A DNA stretch of 64,000 bases from Rhodobacter sp. TJ_12 (GTDB taxonomy: Bacteria > Pseudomonadota > Alphaproteobacteria > Rhodobacterales > Rhodobacteraceae): assembly GCF_020023995.1 (NCBI RefSeq), contig NZ_NRRD01000014.1:27602-91601 (forward strand), in the 5' to 3' direction. Below the pieces are notes generated by a model. The model had not been told where the DNA came from. It saw only the letters and a program-made list of their open reading frames with translations, and did no database searches. Made by a program: the position numbers and the translations under genes. Of the stretch, positions 1 to 7,237 are shown piece by piece (the first letter of the stretch is position 1; every line of letters begins with the position of its first letter).

Positions 1-138
1 TATGCGGAAATGACCCAGTCGGTCGTGCATCAATATATGGGCACCGGCTTCTTGGGGCTTTTGGTGCTGTTGATCGCGGGGCTGGTGGGGCGCACCGTGA
101 TGGGCATCGTGCGCGGCGAGATTTGCCGCCCCGAATAA
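1..138 (+). CDS. C-terminal end of a membrane protein (partial, cut by the left edge)
   Basis: Frame 1 is open from the first base and stops with TAA at 136-138, giving the last 45 residues of a protein whose start lies outside the window. The tail holds one hydrophobic segment, roughly residues 13-34 of the fragment (GTGFLGLLVLLIAGLVG), followed by a short basic/acidic end (RGEICRPE), so it is probably the last transmembrane helix of an integral membrane protein. A good intrinsic terminator follows 25 bases after the stop, which supports a real gene end. The family cannot be identified from this fragment. Confidence 0.6.
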   Translation, partial: YAEMTQSVVHQYMGTGFLGLLVLLIAGLVGRTVMGIVRGEICRPE

Positions 139-162
139 GCGCGCCGCTTGCAGATCGTGTCC

Positions 163-190
163 GGCCCTCGCCCAGTGCGGGGGCCTTTTC
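163..190 (+). terminator. intrinsic terminator after the partial membrane gene
   Basis: A 9-bp stem (GGCCCTCGC at 163-171 with GCGGGGGCC at 177-185, one U-G pair) is followed directly by TTTT. It lies just after the stop at 138 and before the next start at 309, so it separates the two transcripts. Confidence 0.75.
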
Positions 191-308
191 ATGCCGTGCT
201 GCGCGTCTATGCCGCAAGTGCTTGGGGTGCAGGGCGTTTTTTCCTTGTCGCGGGGGCGTGCTAGGCTAGGTGATCTTTTAGCCCTGCCCGCCGCCCCCCG
301 GAGGCCCA

Positions 309-1598
309 ATGACATCGATCGACGACCATCCGCTGCGCTATGCGTTGGTGAACGAATTGCACGCCCGGCCGTTTCCCTCGGTGGGCGCGCCCGCCCATGT
401 GATCTACTTCGCCTTCAAGCAACCGAAGGATGCGGCGAACCGCGACCGCGCCAAGGATCACGACCATCTGGTGGATCTGCTGACCCGCAATGGCGCGGCG
501 ATCCCGCCTGCCGGGGCAACCCATTACACCGGCGAGATTGGGCGGCATGCGCTGAAATGGGAAAGCCACACCGAATTCACCACCTATCTGGCGCATGCGC
601 CGGGCGTGTCGGAGCGGCCGTTTGATCCGGCCGAGGCCGAGATTTTCCCGCCCGGCTGGGTGCATAATGCACCGGGGCGGCGGATCGCGGCGATTTCGAT
701 CCGGATCGAGGAATTGCCCGAAGACCCGATGAAAATCCTGCCCGCCATCGACAGCTGGTTCGTGCCCGAAAGCCTGACCTGTTCTTGGGTGCTGGAAGAA
801 ACCGCCGTCGTGGCGACCGATTTCCGCATTGATCCGGCGGGGTTGATGCGTTTTGCCGTCTTTGTGCGCCCGGGCACCGGAGAGGCGCGCGTGGGCCGTG
901 TCGTGCAGCGCATCTGCGAGATCGAGACCTATCGCGCGGTGTCGATGCTGGGCCTTGGCCGGGCGCGGCAACTGACGCAAACGCTCAATCATCTGGAGCC
1001 GGAACTTAGCGCGCTTGTCGACAGCATGAAGGATGACGCACATCCCGCCGAGGATACGCTGCACCGGCTGTTGGAGGTTTCGACCGAGTTGGAAAGTTTG
1101 GCTGTCACCCATACGTTCCGGTTCTCGGCCACCAATGCCTATGAGGCTATCGTGCATGACCGGGTAGAGGTTTTGCGCGAAAGCCGGTTTAACGGGCGGC
1201 AAAAGTTCAATGAATTCATGATGCGCCGCTATGATCCCGCGATGCGGACGGTGAAATCCGCCGAGGTGCGGCTGAACGCGATGGTCGAACGCGCCGCGCG
1301 GGCGGGCGAATTGCTGCGCACCCGGGTCGATGTGGCACGTCAGGCGCAAAACCAAAAACTGCTTGAAAGCATGGATCGCCGGTCCGACTTGCAGTTGCGG
1401 CTGCAACGCACGGTCGAGGGGCTTTCGGTCGTGGCGATCAGCTATTACGCCGTCAGCCTTGCGGCCTATGCGGTTTATCCGGTCGCCAAAGAGATCGGCA
1501 TCAGCAAGGAAATGGCGGTCGCGGGGCTGACGCCCGTTGTGGTGGCGATTGTCTGGCTGGCGCTGCGGCGGATCAGAAACAGCGTCGCACCGCATTAG
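309..1598 (+). CDS. DUF3422 family membrane-anchored protein
   Basis: The 429-residue product matches the DUF3422 family (predicted membrane-anchored proteins common in alphaproteobacteria). It starts MTSIDDHPLRYALVNELHARP, with the typical NELHARPF motif near the N-terminus. A long soluble region of mixed helix and coil (1-370) is followed by two hydrophobic segments near 374-391 and 401-419 and a short basic tail, so the protein is probably anchored by a C-terminal hairpin with the bulk in the cytoplasm. The start is supported by GGAGG six bases upstream. It is monocistronic between two terminators. The molecular function of the family is not established. Confidence 0.85.
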   Translation: MTSIDDHPLRYALVNELHARPFPSVGAPAHVIYFAFKQPKDAANRDRAKDHDHLVDLLTRNGAAIPPAGATHYTGEIGRHALKWESHTEFTTYLAHAPGVSERPFDPAEAEIFPPGWVHNAPGRRIAAISIRIEELPEDPMKILPAIDSWFVPESLTCSWVLEETAVVATDFRIDPAGLMRFAVFVRPGTGEARVGRVVQRICEIETYRAVSMLGLGRARQLTQTLNHLEPELSALVDSMKDDAHPAEDTLHRLLEVSTELESLAVTHTFRFSATNAYEAIVHDRVEVLRESRFNGRQKFNEFMMRRYDPAMRTVKSAEVRLNAMVERAARAGELLRTRVDVARQAQNQKLLESMDRRSDLQLRLQRTVEGLSVVAISYYAVSLAAYAVYPVAKEIGISKEMAVAGLTPVVVAIVWLALRRIRNSVAPH

Positions 1599-1641
1599 GC
1601 GCGGCCTCGGGCGACGTGCCCGGATCACGTGACCAGAGACG

Positions 1642-1670
1642 AAAAAGGGGGCGCATCGCCCCCTTTTCTT
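1642..1670. terminator. bidirectional intrinsic terminator between convergent genes
   Basis: A near-perfect hairpin (AAAAGGGGGCG / CGCCCCCTTTT, loop CAT at 1654-1656) has A- and T-tracts on both sides, so it can terminate both the DUF3422 gene from the left and ilvN from the right. Confidence 0.85.
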
Positions 1671-1697
1671 TTGATCTGAACGGGCGCTCTAACCGCC

Positions 1698-2258
1698 TTA
1701 GACCCCGCGTGCCAGCGCGGCCACACCCGTGCGCGCCACATCCACAAGCCCCAAGGGGCGCATCAATTCGGCAAAAGCATCGATCTTGTCCGAGGTGCCG
1801 GTGATCTCGAAGACAAAGCTTTCCAGCGTGCTATCGACCACATTGGCGCGGAAGATATCGGCCAGACGCAGCGCTTCGACGCGTTTTTCGCCGGTGCCTG
1901 CCACTTTGAACAGCGCCAATTCGCGTTCCACCGCCGTCGCTTCGGTGGTGAGGTCATGCACCTCATGCACCGGCACGATGCGGCCCAGTTGCGCGCGGAT
2001 CTGTTCGATCACCGCCTCGGTGCCGCGGGTGACAATGGTGATGCGGCTGGTGTGGCCCTTGTGGTCGATCTCGGCCACGGTCAGGCTGTCGATGTTATAG
2101 CCGCGCCCCGAAAAGAGCCCGATCACCCGCGCCAGAACGCCGGGTTCGTTTTCAACAATCACCGCCAGCGTGTGGCTGCGCTCGACCTCCGAGTGGAAAT
2201 CGCGCAGGTCATAGGCGGAGTGGCTCGACGAGCCTTTCTTGATGTTCAGAGCGGCCAT
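1698..2258 (-). CDS. ilvN: acetolactate synthase small (regulatory) subunit
   Basis: The 186-residue product is the regulatory subunit of acetohydroxyacid synthase, which stimulates the large subunit and gives valine feedback inhibition. An N-terminal ACT domain is clear (LAVIVENEPGVLARVIGLF, then SGRGYNIDSLTV) and is followed by the usual C-terminal AHAS small-subunit region. I chose the ATG at 2258 (MAALNIKKGS) because GGGAGAGGG lies just upstream and the family normally starts there. The frame is open up to an ATG at 2339 that overlaps the ilvI stop, but the extra residues are arginine/proline-rich and encoded by a GC hairpin. It lies 77 bases after ilvI and should be co-transcribed with it. 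Confidence 0.93.
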   Translation of the reverse strand: MAALNIKKGSSSHSAYDLRDFHSEVERSHTLAVIVENEPGVLARVIGLFSGRGYNIDSLTVAEIDHKGHTSRITIVTRGTEAVIEQIRAQLGRIVPVHEVHDLTTEATAVERELALFKVAGTGEKRVEALRLADIFRANVVDSTLESFVFEITGTSDKIDAFAELMRPLGLVDVARTGVAALARGV

Positions 2259-2309
2259 ATGCCCTCTCCCTTCCGAATGTCTTTCATCTTGCCGGACAGT
2301 TTCCGGGGT

Positions 2310-2328
2310 CCGGGGGCGGGGCCCCCGG
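2310..2328. other. GC hairpin between ilvI and ilvN
   Basis: An 8-bp perfect stem of only G and C (CCGGGGGC at 2310-2317, GCCCCCGG at 2321-2328, loop GGG) sits in the 77-base gap between the two subunit genes. There is no U-tract on either side, so it is more likely an mRNA processing or stability element setting subunit ratio than a terminator. That role is inference. Confidence 0.5.
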
Positions 2329-2335
2329 GCCACTC

Positions 2336-4081
2336 TCACACCAGCGCGGCGCCGCCGCGGAAGGCTTCGGCATCGGCCGAAAGCAGCATATCATTATGCG
2401 GCTTGCCCGACGGGATCATCGGGAAGCAGTTTTCGTGCTTTTCGACCAAGCAATCGAACAGAACCGGGCCATCATACTCGATCATCTCCATGATCGCGTC
2501 ATCCAGCTCTTTCGGGTCGCTGACCACAATGCCCTTCCAGCCGAAGCTTTCGGCCAGCTTCACGAAATCGGGCAGGCTTTCCGACCAGCTTTGCGAATAG
2601 CGCCCGCCGTGCAGAAGGTCTTGCCATTGCCGCACCATGCCCAGCCGTTCGTTGTTCAAGATGAACTGTTTGACGGGCGCGCGGAACTGCGTCGCGGTGC
2701 CCATTTCTTGCATGTTCATCAGCCACGAGGCTTCGCCCGCAATGTTGATCACCAGCGCGTCGGGATGGGCGACCTGCACCCCGATCGAGGCCGGGAAGCC
2801 GTAGCCCATCGTGCCAAGCCCGCCCGAGGTCATCCAGCGGTTCGGCGCCTCAAAGCCCAGGAATTGCGCCGCCCACATCTGGTGCTGGCCCACCTCGGTG
2901 GTGATGTAGCGGTCGCGGCCCTTGGTCAATTCTTCAAGCCGTTGCAGCGCATATTGCGGCTTAATGATCGTGTCGGAATTGGTGTAGCTCAGGCAGCGCA
3001 CCTTCTTCCATTCGTCGATCTTGCTCCACCATTTGCCAAGGCCCTCTTTGTTGGTCTTGCGCCCACGCGCCTTCCAGACCTTCAGCAGGTCTTCAAGCAC
3101 ATGGCCGATATCGCCCAAGATCGGCAGATCGACCTGAATGATCTTGTTGATCGACGAGGCGTCGATATCGACATGCGCCTTCACCGAATTGGGGCTGAAA
3201 TCGGCCACGCGCCCGGTGATGCGGTCGTCAAACCGCGCGCCAAGGTTGATCATCAGATCGCAATCATGCATCGCGAGGTTGGCTTCATAAAGCCCGTGCA
3301 TCCCCAGCATGCCCAGCCAGTTCTTGCCCGAGGCCGGATAGGCGCCAAGCCCCATCAGCGTCGAGGTGATCGGGAAGCCCGTTGCATCCACCAGTTCGCG
3401 CAAAAGCTGGCTGGCCGCACTGCCCGAGTTGATGACCCCGCCGCCGGTGTAGAAGATCGGGCGCTCGGCCGTTTCCATCATCTCGACAAGCTTGGTGATG
3501 GCGTCGAGATCGCCTTTCACCTTGGGGCGGTAATGTTCGGTGCGCGCGGTTTTCGGCCCGGTATATTCGGCCGAGGCGAATTGCACATCCTTGGGCAGGT
3601 CGATCAGCACCGGTCCGGGGCGGCCCGAGGTGGCGACATGGAAGGCCTGGTGGATCGTTTCCGACAGTTTCGACGGGTCTTTCACCAGCCAGTTATGCTT
3701 GGTGCAGGCGCGGGTGATGCCCACGGTATCGGCCTCTTGGAAGCCATCGGTGCCAATCATGAAGGTCGGCACCTGACCCGAAAACACCACCAAGGGAATG
3801 CTGTCCATCAGCGCATCGGTGAGCCCCGTCACCGCATTCGTCGCGCCAGGGCCAGAGGTCACCAGCACGCAGCCCGGCTTGCCGGTCGAGCGGGCATAGC
3901 CCTCGGCCATATGCACGGCGGCCTGTTCGTGGCGCACAAGGATATGCTTGATGTCGTTTTGCTGAAAGATCGCGTCATAGATCGGCAATACCGCGCCGCC
4001 GGGGTAGCCGAAGATCGTATCGACCCCCTGATCCTTGAGCGCCTGCACCACCATTTCTGCGCCGGTCATCTGCCGCGACAT
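2336..4081 (-). CDS. ilvI: acetolactate synthase large (catalytic) subunit
   Basis: The 581-residue ThDP enzyme condenses two pyruvates to acetolactate, or pyruvate with 2-oxobutyrate, the first common step of valine, leucine and isoleucine synthesis. The N-terminal Pyr domain carries the cofactor-activating Glu52 in HVRHEQ-like context (VRHEQAAVHMAEGYAR). A central FAD/DHAP-like domain follows. The C-terminal PP domain has the metal-ThDP motif as GEASWLMNMQE...LNN, with GEA replacing the classical GDG, a variant I know from other alphaproteobacterial AHAS enzymes. AGGA lies eight bases before the ATG. It heads the ilvI-ilvN unit and is preceded by a leader-peptide attenuator (4171-4274). Confidence 0.95.
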   Translation of the reverse strand: MSRQMTGAEMVVQALKDQGVDTIFGYPGGAVLPIYDAIFQQNDIKHILVRHEQAAVHMAEGYARSTGKPGCVLVTSGPGATNAVTGLTDALMDSIPLVVFSGQVPTFMIGTDGFQEADTVGITRACTKHNWLVKDPSKLSETIHQAFHVATSGRPGPVLIDLPKDVQFASAEYTGPKTARTEHYRPKVKGDLDAITKLVEMMETAERPIFYTGGGVINSGSAASQLLRELVDATGFPITSTLMGLGAYPASGKNWLGMLGMHGLYEANLAMHDCDLMINLGARFDDRITGRVADFSPNSVKAHVDIDASSINKIIQVDLPILGDIGHVLEDLLKVWKARGRKTNKEGLGKWWSKIDEWKKVRCLSYTNSDTIIKPQYALQRLEELTKGRDRYITTEVGQHQMWAAQFLGFEAPNRWMTSGGLGTMGYGFPASIGVQVAHPDALVINIAGEASWLMNMQEMGTATQFRAPVKQFILNNERLGMVRQWQDLLHGGRYSQSWSESLPDFVKLAESFGWKGIVVSDPKELDDAIMEMIEYDGPVLFDCLVEKHENCFPMIPSGKPHNDMLLSADAEAFRGGAALV

Positions 4082-4097
4082 CTTTCACGTCCTTTCC

Positions 4098-4136
4098 CGG
4101 GGCCTGCGCCCCCGACCTTCCGGGGCTTTCGCCCCC
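4098..4136. repeat. two tandem GC mini-hairpins in the ilvI leader
   Basis: Two copies of CCGGGGC-N4-GCCCCCG lie back to back (4098-4113 and 4120-4136), separated by ACCTT. They sit between the attenuator terminator and the ilvI ribosome-binding site on the minus strand. The copies differ only in the loop. Their role is unknown; they may stabilise the 5' end of the read-through mRNA. Confidence 0.45.
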
Positions 4137-4170
4137 GCTTCGACAGGGCAAGCGCCCCAACCCGTTTCAC

Positions 4171-4201
4171 AACAAAAAGCCCCCGCGTGATCGGCGAGGG
4201 C
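4171..4201 (-). terminator. attenuator terminator in the ilvI leader
   Basis: Read on the minus strand, GCCCTCGC (4201-4194) pairs with GCGGGGGC (4086 bases are not involved; the arm is 4186-4179) through eight pairs including one U-G, and is followed at once by TTTTT and GTT. It lies about 90 bases upstream of the ilvI start and inside its own leader, so it can only act as an attenuator. A competing 9-bp pairing (4200-4208 with 4234-4242) overlaps the base of this stem by two nucleotides and could act as antiterminator. Confidence 0.75.
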
Positions 4202-4226
4202 GCATGGGAACCAATATGGTCAACCG

Positions 4227-4274
4227 TTACCGGCCCATGCGCGCTTTCCCTACCAGAACGACAAGCGAGATCAT
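4227..4274 (-). CDS. ilvI leader peptide, branched-chain residue rich (attenuator)
   Basis: A 15-codon frame on the minus strand reads MISLVVLVGKARMGR and stops with TAA. Six of the first eight residues are isoleucine, leucine or valine (I2, L4, V5, V6, L7, V8), as expected of a leader peptide sensing branched-chain aminoacyl-tRNA. AAGG lies eight bases upstream of the ATG, a promoter lies 30 bases upstream, and a terminator begins 26 bases after the stop. The codons for A11-M13 overlap one arm (4234-4242) of the antiterminator candidate. The arrangement matches classical ribosome-stalling attenuation of ilv operons. The peptide itself needs no function. Confidence 0.72.
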   Translation of the reverse strand: MISLVVLVGKARMGR

Positions 4275-4303
4275 CGCCGCACCTTTTCGTTGCATTCGGG
4301 CGG

Positions 4304-4332
4304 ACATTAGGGGCAGGCCGATGGGGCGTCAA
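4304..4332 (-). promoter_or_regulatory. sigma-70-type promoter of the ilvI leader
   Basis: On the minus strand TTGACG (4332-4327) and TAATGT (4309-4304) are separated by exactly 17 bases. Transcription would begin near 4297 and the leader-peptide ATG would follow about 23 bases later, a short leader that fits the attenuator model. Confidence 0.65.
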
Positions 4333-4737
4333 CGGCAAAACGCTGAATATAATGTCGCGCAGTGCCTTCAAATGTTGCGAAAGTTGCGCAAAGTTGCGCG
4401 GGCGTGACATTTTCGCAAGTCTTCCGGGGGCAAAAAGGGCCGGACTCGTCTTAATTTGCACGCGGCGGGCTGTGGTGGGCCATTGGGCGAGTCGCGGGCC
4501 TTGAAACGCTGCGTTTGCGCTTCCTTTCAGCGCCAAAATCCCTATCGTAACCGCGACCATGGGGCGGCAAAGCGGCCGCAACGGGCGCTGCGGGGCCGGG
4601 TTAGGACAAAAGTAACGGTGGATTGGTCAGGAATTCGGACCGGATTGGCCCGAGTTCCTTGATTTTCCTGTTCACACCCGGCAAGGAACACCGAAGCCTC
4701 GCAAGGGGCCGTGGGAGCATTGAAAGGGGAGGAGACG
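4333..4737. promoter_or_regulatory. divergent control region between ilvI and the TRAP operon
   Basis: This 405-base stretch has no convincing gene. It contains three direct copies of GTTGCG at 4374-4379, 4383-4388 and 4393-4398, nine and ten bases apart, about 42 bases upstream of the ilvI -35 box, a position suited to an activator site for ilvI. The right half leads into the TRAP permease start, with AGGGGAGGAG directly before the ATG at 4738. I could not assign a confident promoter for the TRAP genes. Confidence 0.45.
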
Positions 4738-5310
4738 ATGGGCGCTTTGCTGGCTCTGTCACGGGCCGTCGACCGCATCAACGAGGTCATCGGCAGATCG
4801 GTGTCCTGGCTCATTCTGGTGGCGGTGCTGGTGTCCGCCACCAATGCCATTGTGCGTAAGGTGTTCAACACCTCGTCGAACGCCTGGCTTGAGGCACAAT
4901 GGTATCTGTTCGGGGGCGCCTTCTTGCTGGCCGCCGCTTATACGCTCAAGCAAAACGAGCATATCCGCATCGATATCGTTTATGGCGCCTTTTCGCGCCG
5001 GGTGCAGCATTGGATTGACCTGTTCGGCCATGTCTTCTTCTTGATGCCGTTCCTGACGCTGATGCTGTGGATGCTGTTTCCCTATGTGATGATGTCGGTG
5101 AAATCGGGCGAGGTTTCGACCAATGCGGGCGGGCTGATCATTTGGCCGGCGAAATCGCTGTTGCTGATCGGTTTTACGCTGCTCTTTGCGCAAGGGATTT
5201 CCGAAATCATCAAGAAAATCGCGATCATGCGCGGGCTGATCGAAGACCCGCATACCTATAGCGGGCACCACGGCACCGCCGAGGTGATTGCCGAGAAAGA
5301 GGGGCTTTAA
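4738..5310 (+). CDS. dctQ: TRAP transporter small permease (DctQ family)
   Basis: The 190-residue membrane protein has four hydrophobic segments and the DctQ pattern (first helix WLILVAVLVSATNAIVRK, then SNAWLEAQWYLFG, KQNEHIRID). It is the small membrane subunit of a tripartite ATP-independent periplasmic transporter, which uses an ion gradient to import an anionic solute delivered by a periplasmic binding protein. I chose the ATG at 4738 for its strong GGGGAGGAG site; an in-frame ATG nine codons upstream lacks one. The large permease follows after one base. No DctP binding-protein gene is adjacent, so the substrate cannot be read from context. Confidence 0.88.
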   Translation: MGALLALSRAVDRINEVIGRSVSWLILVAVLVSATNAIVRKVFNTSSNAWLEAQWYLFGGAFLLAAAYTLKQNEHIRIDIVYGAFSRRVQHWIDLFGHVFFLMPFLTLMLWMLFPYVMMSVKSGEVSTNAGGLIIWPAKSLLLIGFTLLFAQGISEIIKKIAIMRGLIEDPHTYSGHHGTAEVIAEKEGL

Positions 5311-5311
5311 G

Positions 5312-7171
5312 ATGCTGCTCGAACTCATTGCCACGAACATGGCGCCGATCATGTTCGTTTCGCTGATCGTGTTTTTGCTGCTGGGCTATCCGGTGGCGTT
5401 TTCGCTGGCCGCGAACGGGCTGGTTTTCTTCATCATCGGGGTGGAGCTTGCGCCGCTGTCGGGCGGTTCGATCAACCTCAGCTGGCCGCTTTTGAATGCG
5501 ATGCCGGAACGGTTTTGGGGCGTCTTAAGCAACGAGACATTGCTGGCCATTCCGTTCTTCACTTTCATGGGGATCGTGCTGGAAAAATCCGGCATGGCCG
5601 AAGACCTGCTGGATACGATCGGGCAGTTGTTCGGCCCGGTGCGCGGCGGTTTGGCCTATGCGGTGGTAATCGTGGGCGCGCTGTTGGCGGCGACCACGGG
5701 CGTCGTTGCGGCCTCGGTGATCGCGATGGGGCTGATTTCGCTGCCGATCATGTTGCGCTACGGCTATGACCGGCGCATCGCCTCGGGGGTGATTGCGGCC
5801 TCGGGCACGCTGGCCCAGATCATCCCGCCCTCGATCGTTCTGATCGTGCTGGCCGACCAATTGGGCCGCTCGGTGGGCGATATGTATAAAGGCGCGCTGA
5901 TCCCGGGCCTTGTGCTGACCGGCATCTATCTTGGCTATGTTGCGGTGATGTCGATCATCCGCCCGCATTCGATGCCCGCCCTGCCGAAAGAGGCGCGCAC
6001 GCTTGGTTCGGGCGTGATGTCGCTTTTTGTGGTGCTGGCCATCGGTCTGGTGACGTATTACCTCGCCTTCCAATGGCTGCATGATCCGGGCGCGCGCAAT
6101 TCCAATGCGGGCATTCTGGCCTCGGGTCTGGCGGTGGTGGTGATTTATCTCATCGCGCTGATCGACAAATCCACCGGCTTGAACCGCATGAGCCGTTTGG
6201 CGCAGCAGGTGGTGATCGTGCTGATCCCGCCGCTGGCGCTGATCTTCCTTGTGCTTGGCACTATCTTCCTTGGCGTCGCAACGCCGACCGAGGGGGGCGC
6301 GATGGGCGCGGTGGGCTCGCTGATCTTGTCGGGCGTCAAGAAGCGGCTCAACCTGACCGTGGTGCGCGAGGCGCTGGCGGCCACCACGCGGCTGTCGTCT
6401 TTCGTGATGTTCATTCTGCTGGGGGCGCGGGTGTTCTCGCTCACCTTCTACGGGGTGAACGGGCATCTGTGGGTCGAGCATCTGCTGGTGTCGCTGCCGG
6501 GCGGCGAGATGGGCTTCTTGATCGTTGTCTCGCTCTTGGTGTTCTTCCTCGCCTTCTTCCTCGATTTCTTCGAACTAGCCTTCATCATCGTGCCGCTTTT
6601 GGCGCCCGCCGCGGAAACGATGGGGATCGACCTGATCTGGTTCGGGGTGATCTTGGGGGTGAACATGCAGACCTCGTTCATGCACCCGCCCTTTGGCTTT
6701 GCGCTGTTCTTCTTGCGGTCCGTGGCGCCCAAGGTGCCCTATGCCGACAAGGTGACCGGGCTGATGACCGAGCCGGTGAAAACCTCGCATATTTATTGGG
6801 GGGCGGTGCCGTTCGTCTTCATCCAGATCGTGATGATCGCCATTGTGATCACTTTCCCGCAGATGGTGATGCATTACAAAGGCAAGCCGGTCGATGTCAG
6901 CAATGTCGAAATCACCCTGCCCAGCATGCCCGGGCTTGGGGGCGGCCTTGATGGCGGGCTTGGGGCGCCCGGCGGCATGGGGCTGCCGCCGCTCGGCGCG
7001 CCCCGGGCCGCACCGGGCGGTGGGCTGAGCCTTGGCGCGCCGTCCCTTGGTGGTCCGCCTCCGGGTCTTGGGGCGCCCTCGGGCAGCCCGCAAGAGCCGC
7101 CGCAGGGCGGTGGGGCGAGCCTTGGCATCCCCGCGCCGATGGGATTGGGCGGTGCCCCGATCGGGAACTAA
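5312..7171 (+). CDS. dctM: TRAP transporter large permease (DctM family) with glycine/proline-rich tail
   Basis: The 619-residue product is the large TRAP permease. It has about a dozen or more hydrophobic segments and hallmark stretches such as IPFFTFMGIVLEKSG, ASGTLAQIIPPSIVLIVLA and TPTEGGAMGAVGSL. It is longer than the usual ~425-residue DctM and resembles the long FcbT3/COG4664 branch (mannitol, chloroaromatic and 2-oxoacid type). The last ~75 residues (from about 545) are a Gly/Pro/Leu-rich low-complexity tail with repeated GLGAP/GGPP-like units after the final helix, which is unusual. The start follows the dctQ stop by one base, with AGAGGGG upstream. Confidence 0.88.
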   Translation: MLLELIATNMAPIMFVSLIVFLLLGYPVAFSLAANGLVFFIIGVELAPLSGGSINLSWPLLNAMPERFWGVLSNETLLAIPFFTFMGIVLEKSGMAEDLLDTIGQLFGPVRGGLAYAVVIVGALLAATTGVVAASVIAMGLISLPIMLRYGYDRRIASGVIAASGTLAQIIPPSIVLIVLADQLGRSVGDMYKGALIPGLVLTGIYLGYVAVMSIIRPHSMPALPKEARTLGSGVMSLFVVLAIGLVTYYLAFQWLHDPGARNSNAGILASGLAVVVIYLIALIDKSTGLNRMSRLAQQVVIVLIPPLALIFLVLGTIFLGVATPTEGGAMGAVGSLILSGVKKRLNLTVVREALAATTRLSSFVMFILLGARVFSLTFYGVNGHLWVEHLLVSLPGGEMGFLIVVSLLVFFLAFFLDFFELAFIIVPLLAPAAETMGIDLIWFGVILGVNMQTSFMHPPFGFALFFLRSVAPKVPYADKVTGLMTEPVKTSHIYWGAVPFVFIQIVMIAIVITFPQMVMHYKGKPVDVSNVEITLPSMPGLGGGLDGGLGAPGGMGLPPLGAPRAAPGGGLSLGAPSLGGPPPGLGAPSGSPQEPPQGGGASLGIPAPMGLGGAPIGN

Positions 7172-7183
7172 GCAAATACCAAG

Positions 7184-7210
7184 CGGCGGCCCTCGGGCCG
7201 CCGTTTTCGC
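7184..7210 (+). terminator. intrinsic terminator of the TRAP operon
   Basis: Perfect 9-bp stem CGGCGGCCC (7184-7192) / GGGCCGCCG (7195-7203) followed by TTTT, 12 bases after the dctM stop. Confidence 0.8.
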
Positions 7211-7237
7211 TTCGCCCACGGGCCGCTCAGCGCCCGC

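Noticed and set aside
2259..2339. Extended N-terminus of ilvN from an ATG overlapping the ilvI stop
   Set aside because: The 27 added residues are Arg/Pro-rich and encoded by a GC hairpin, while the internal ATG has a clear ribosome site and the family start.
2396..4504. Very long open frame on the plus strand opposite ilvI
   Set aside because: It is an antisense shadow of a clearly conserved enzyme in high-G+C DNA; no family likeness and no ribosome site.
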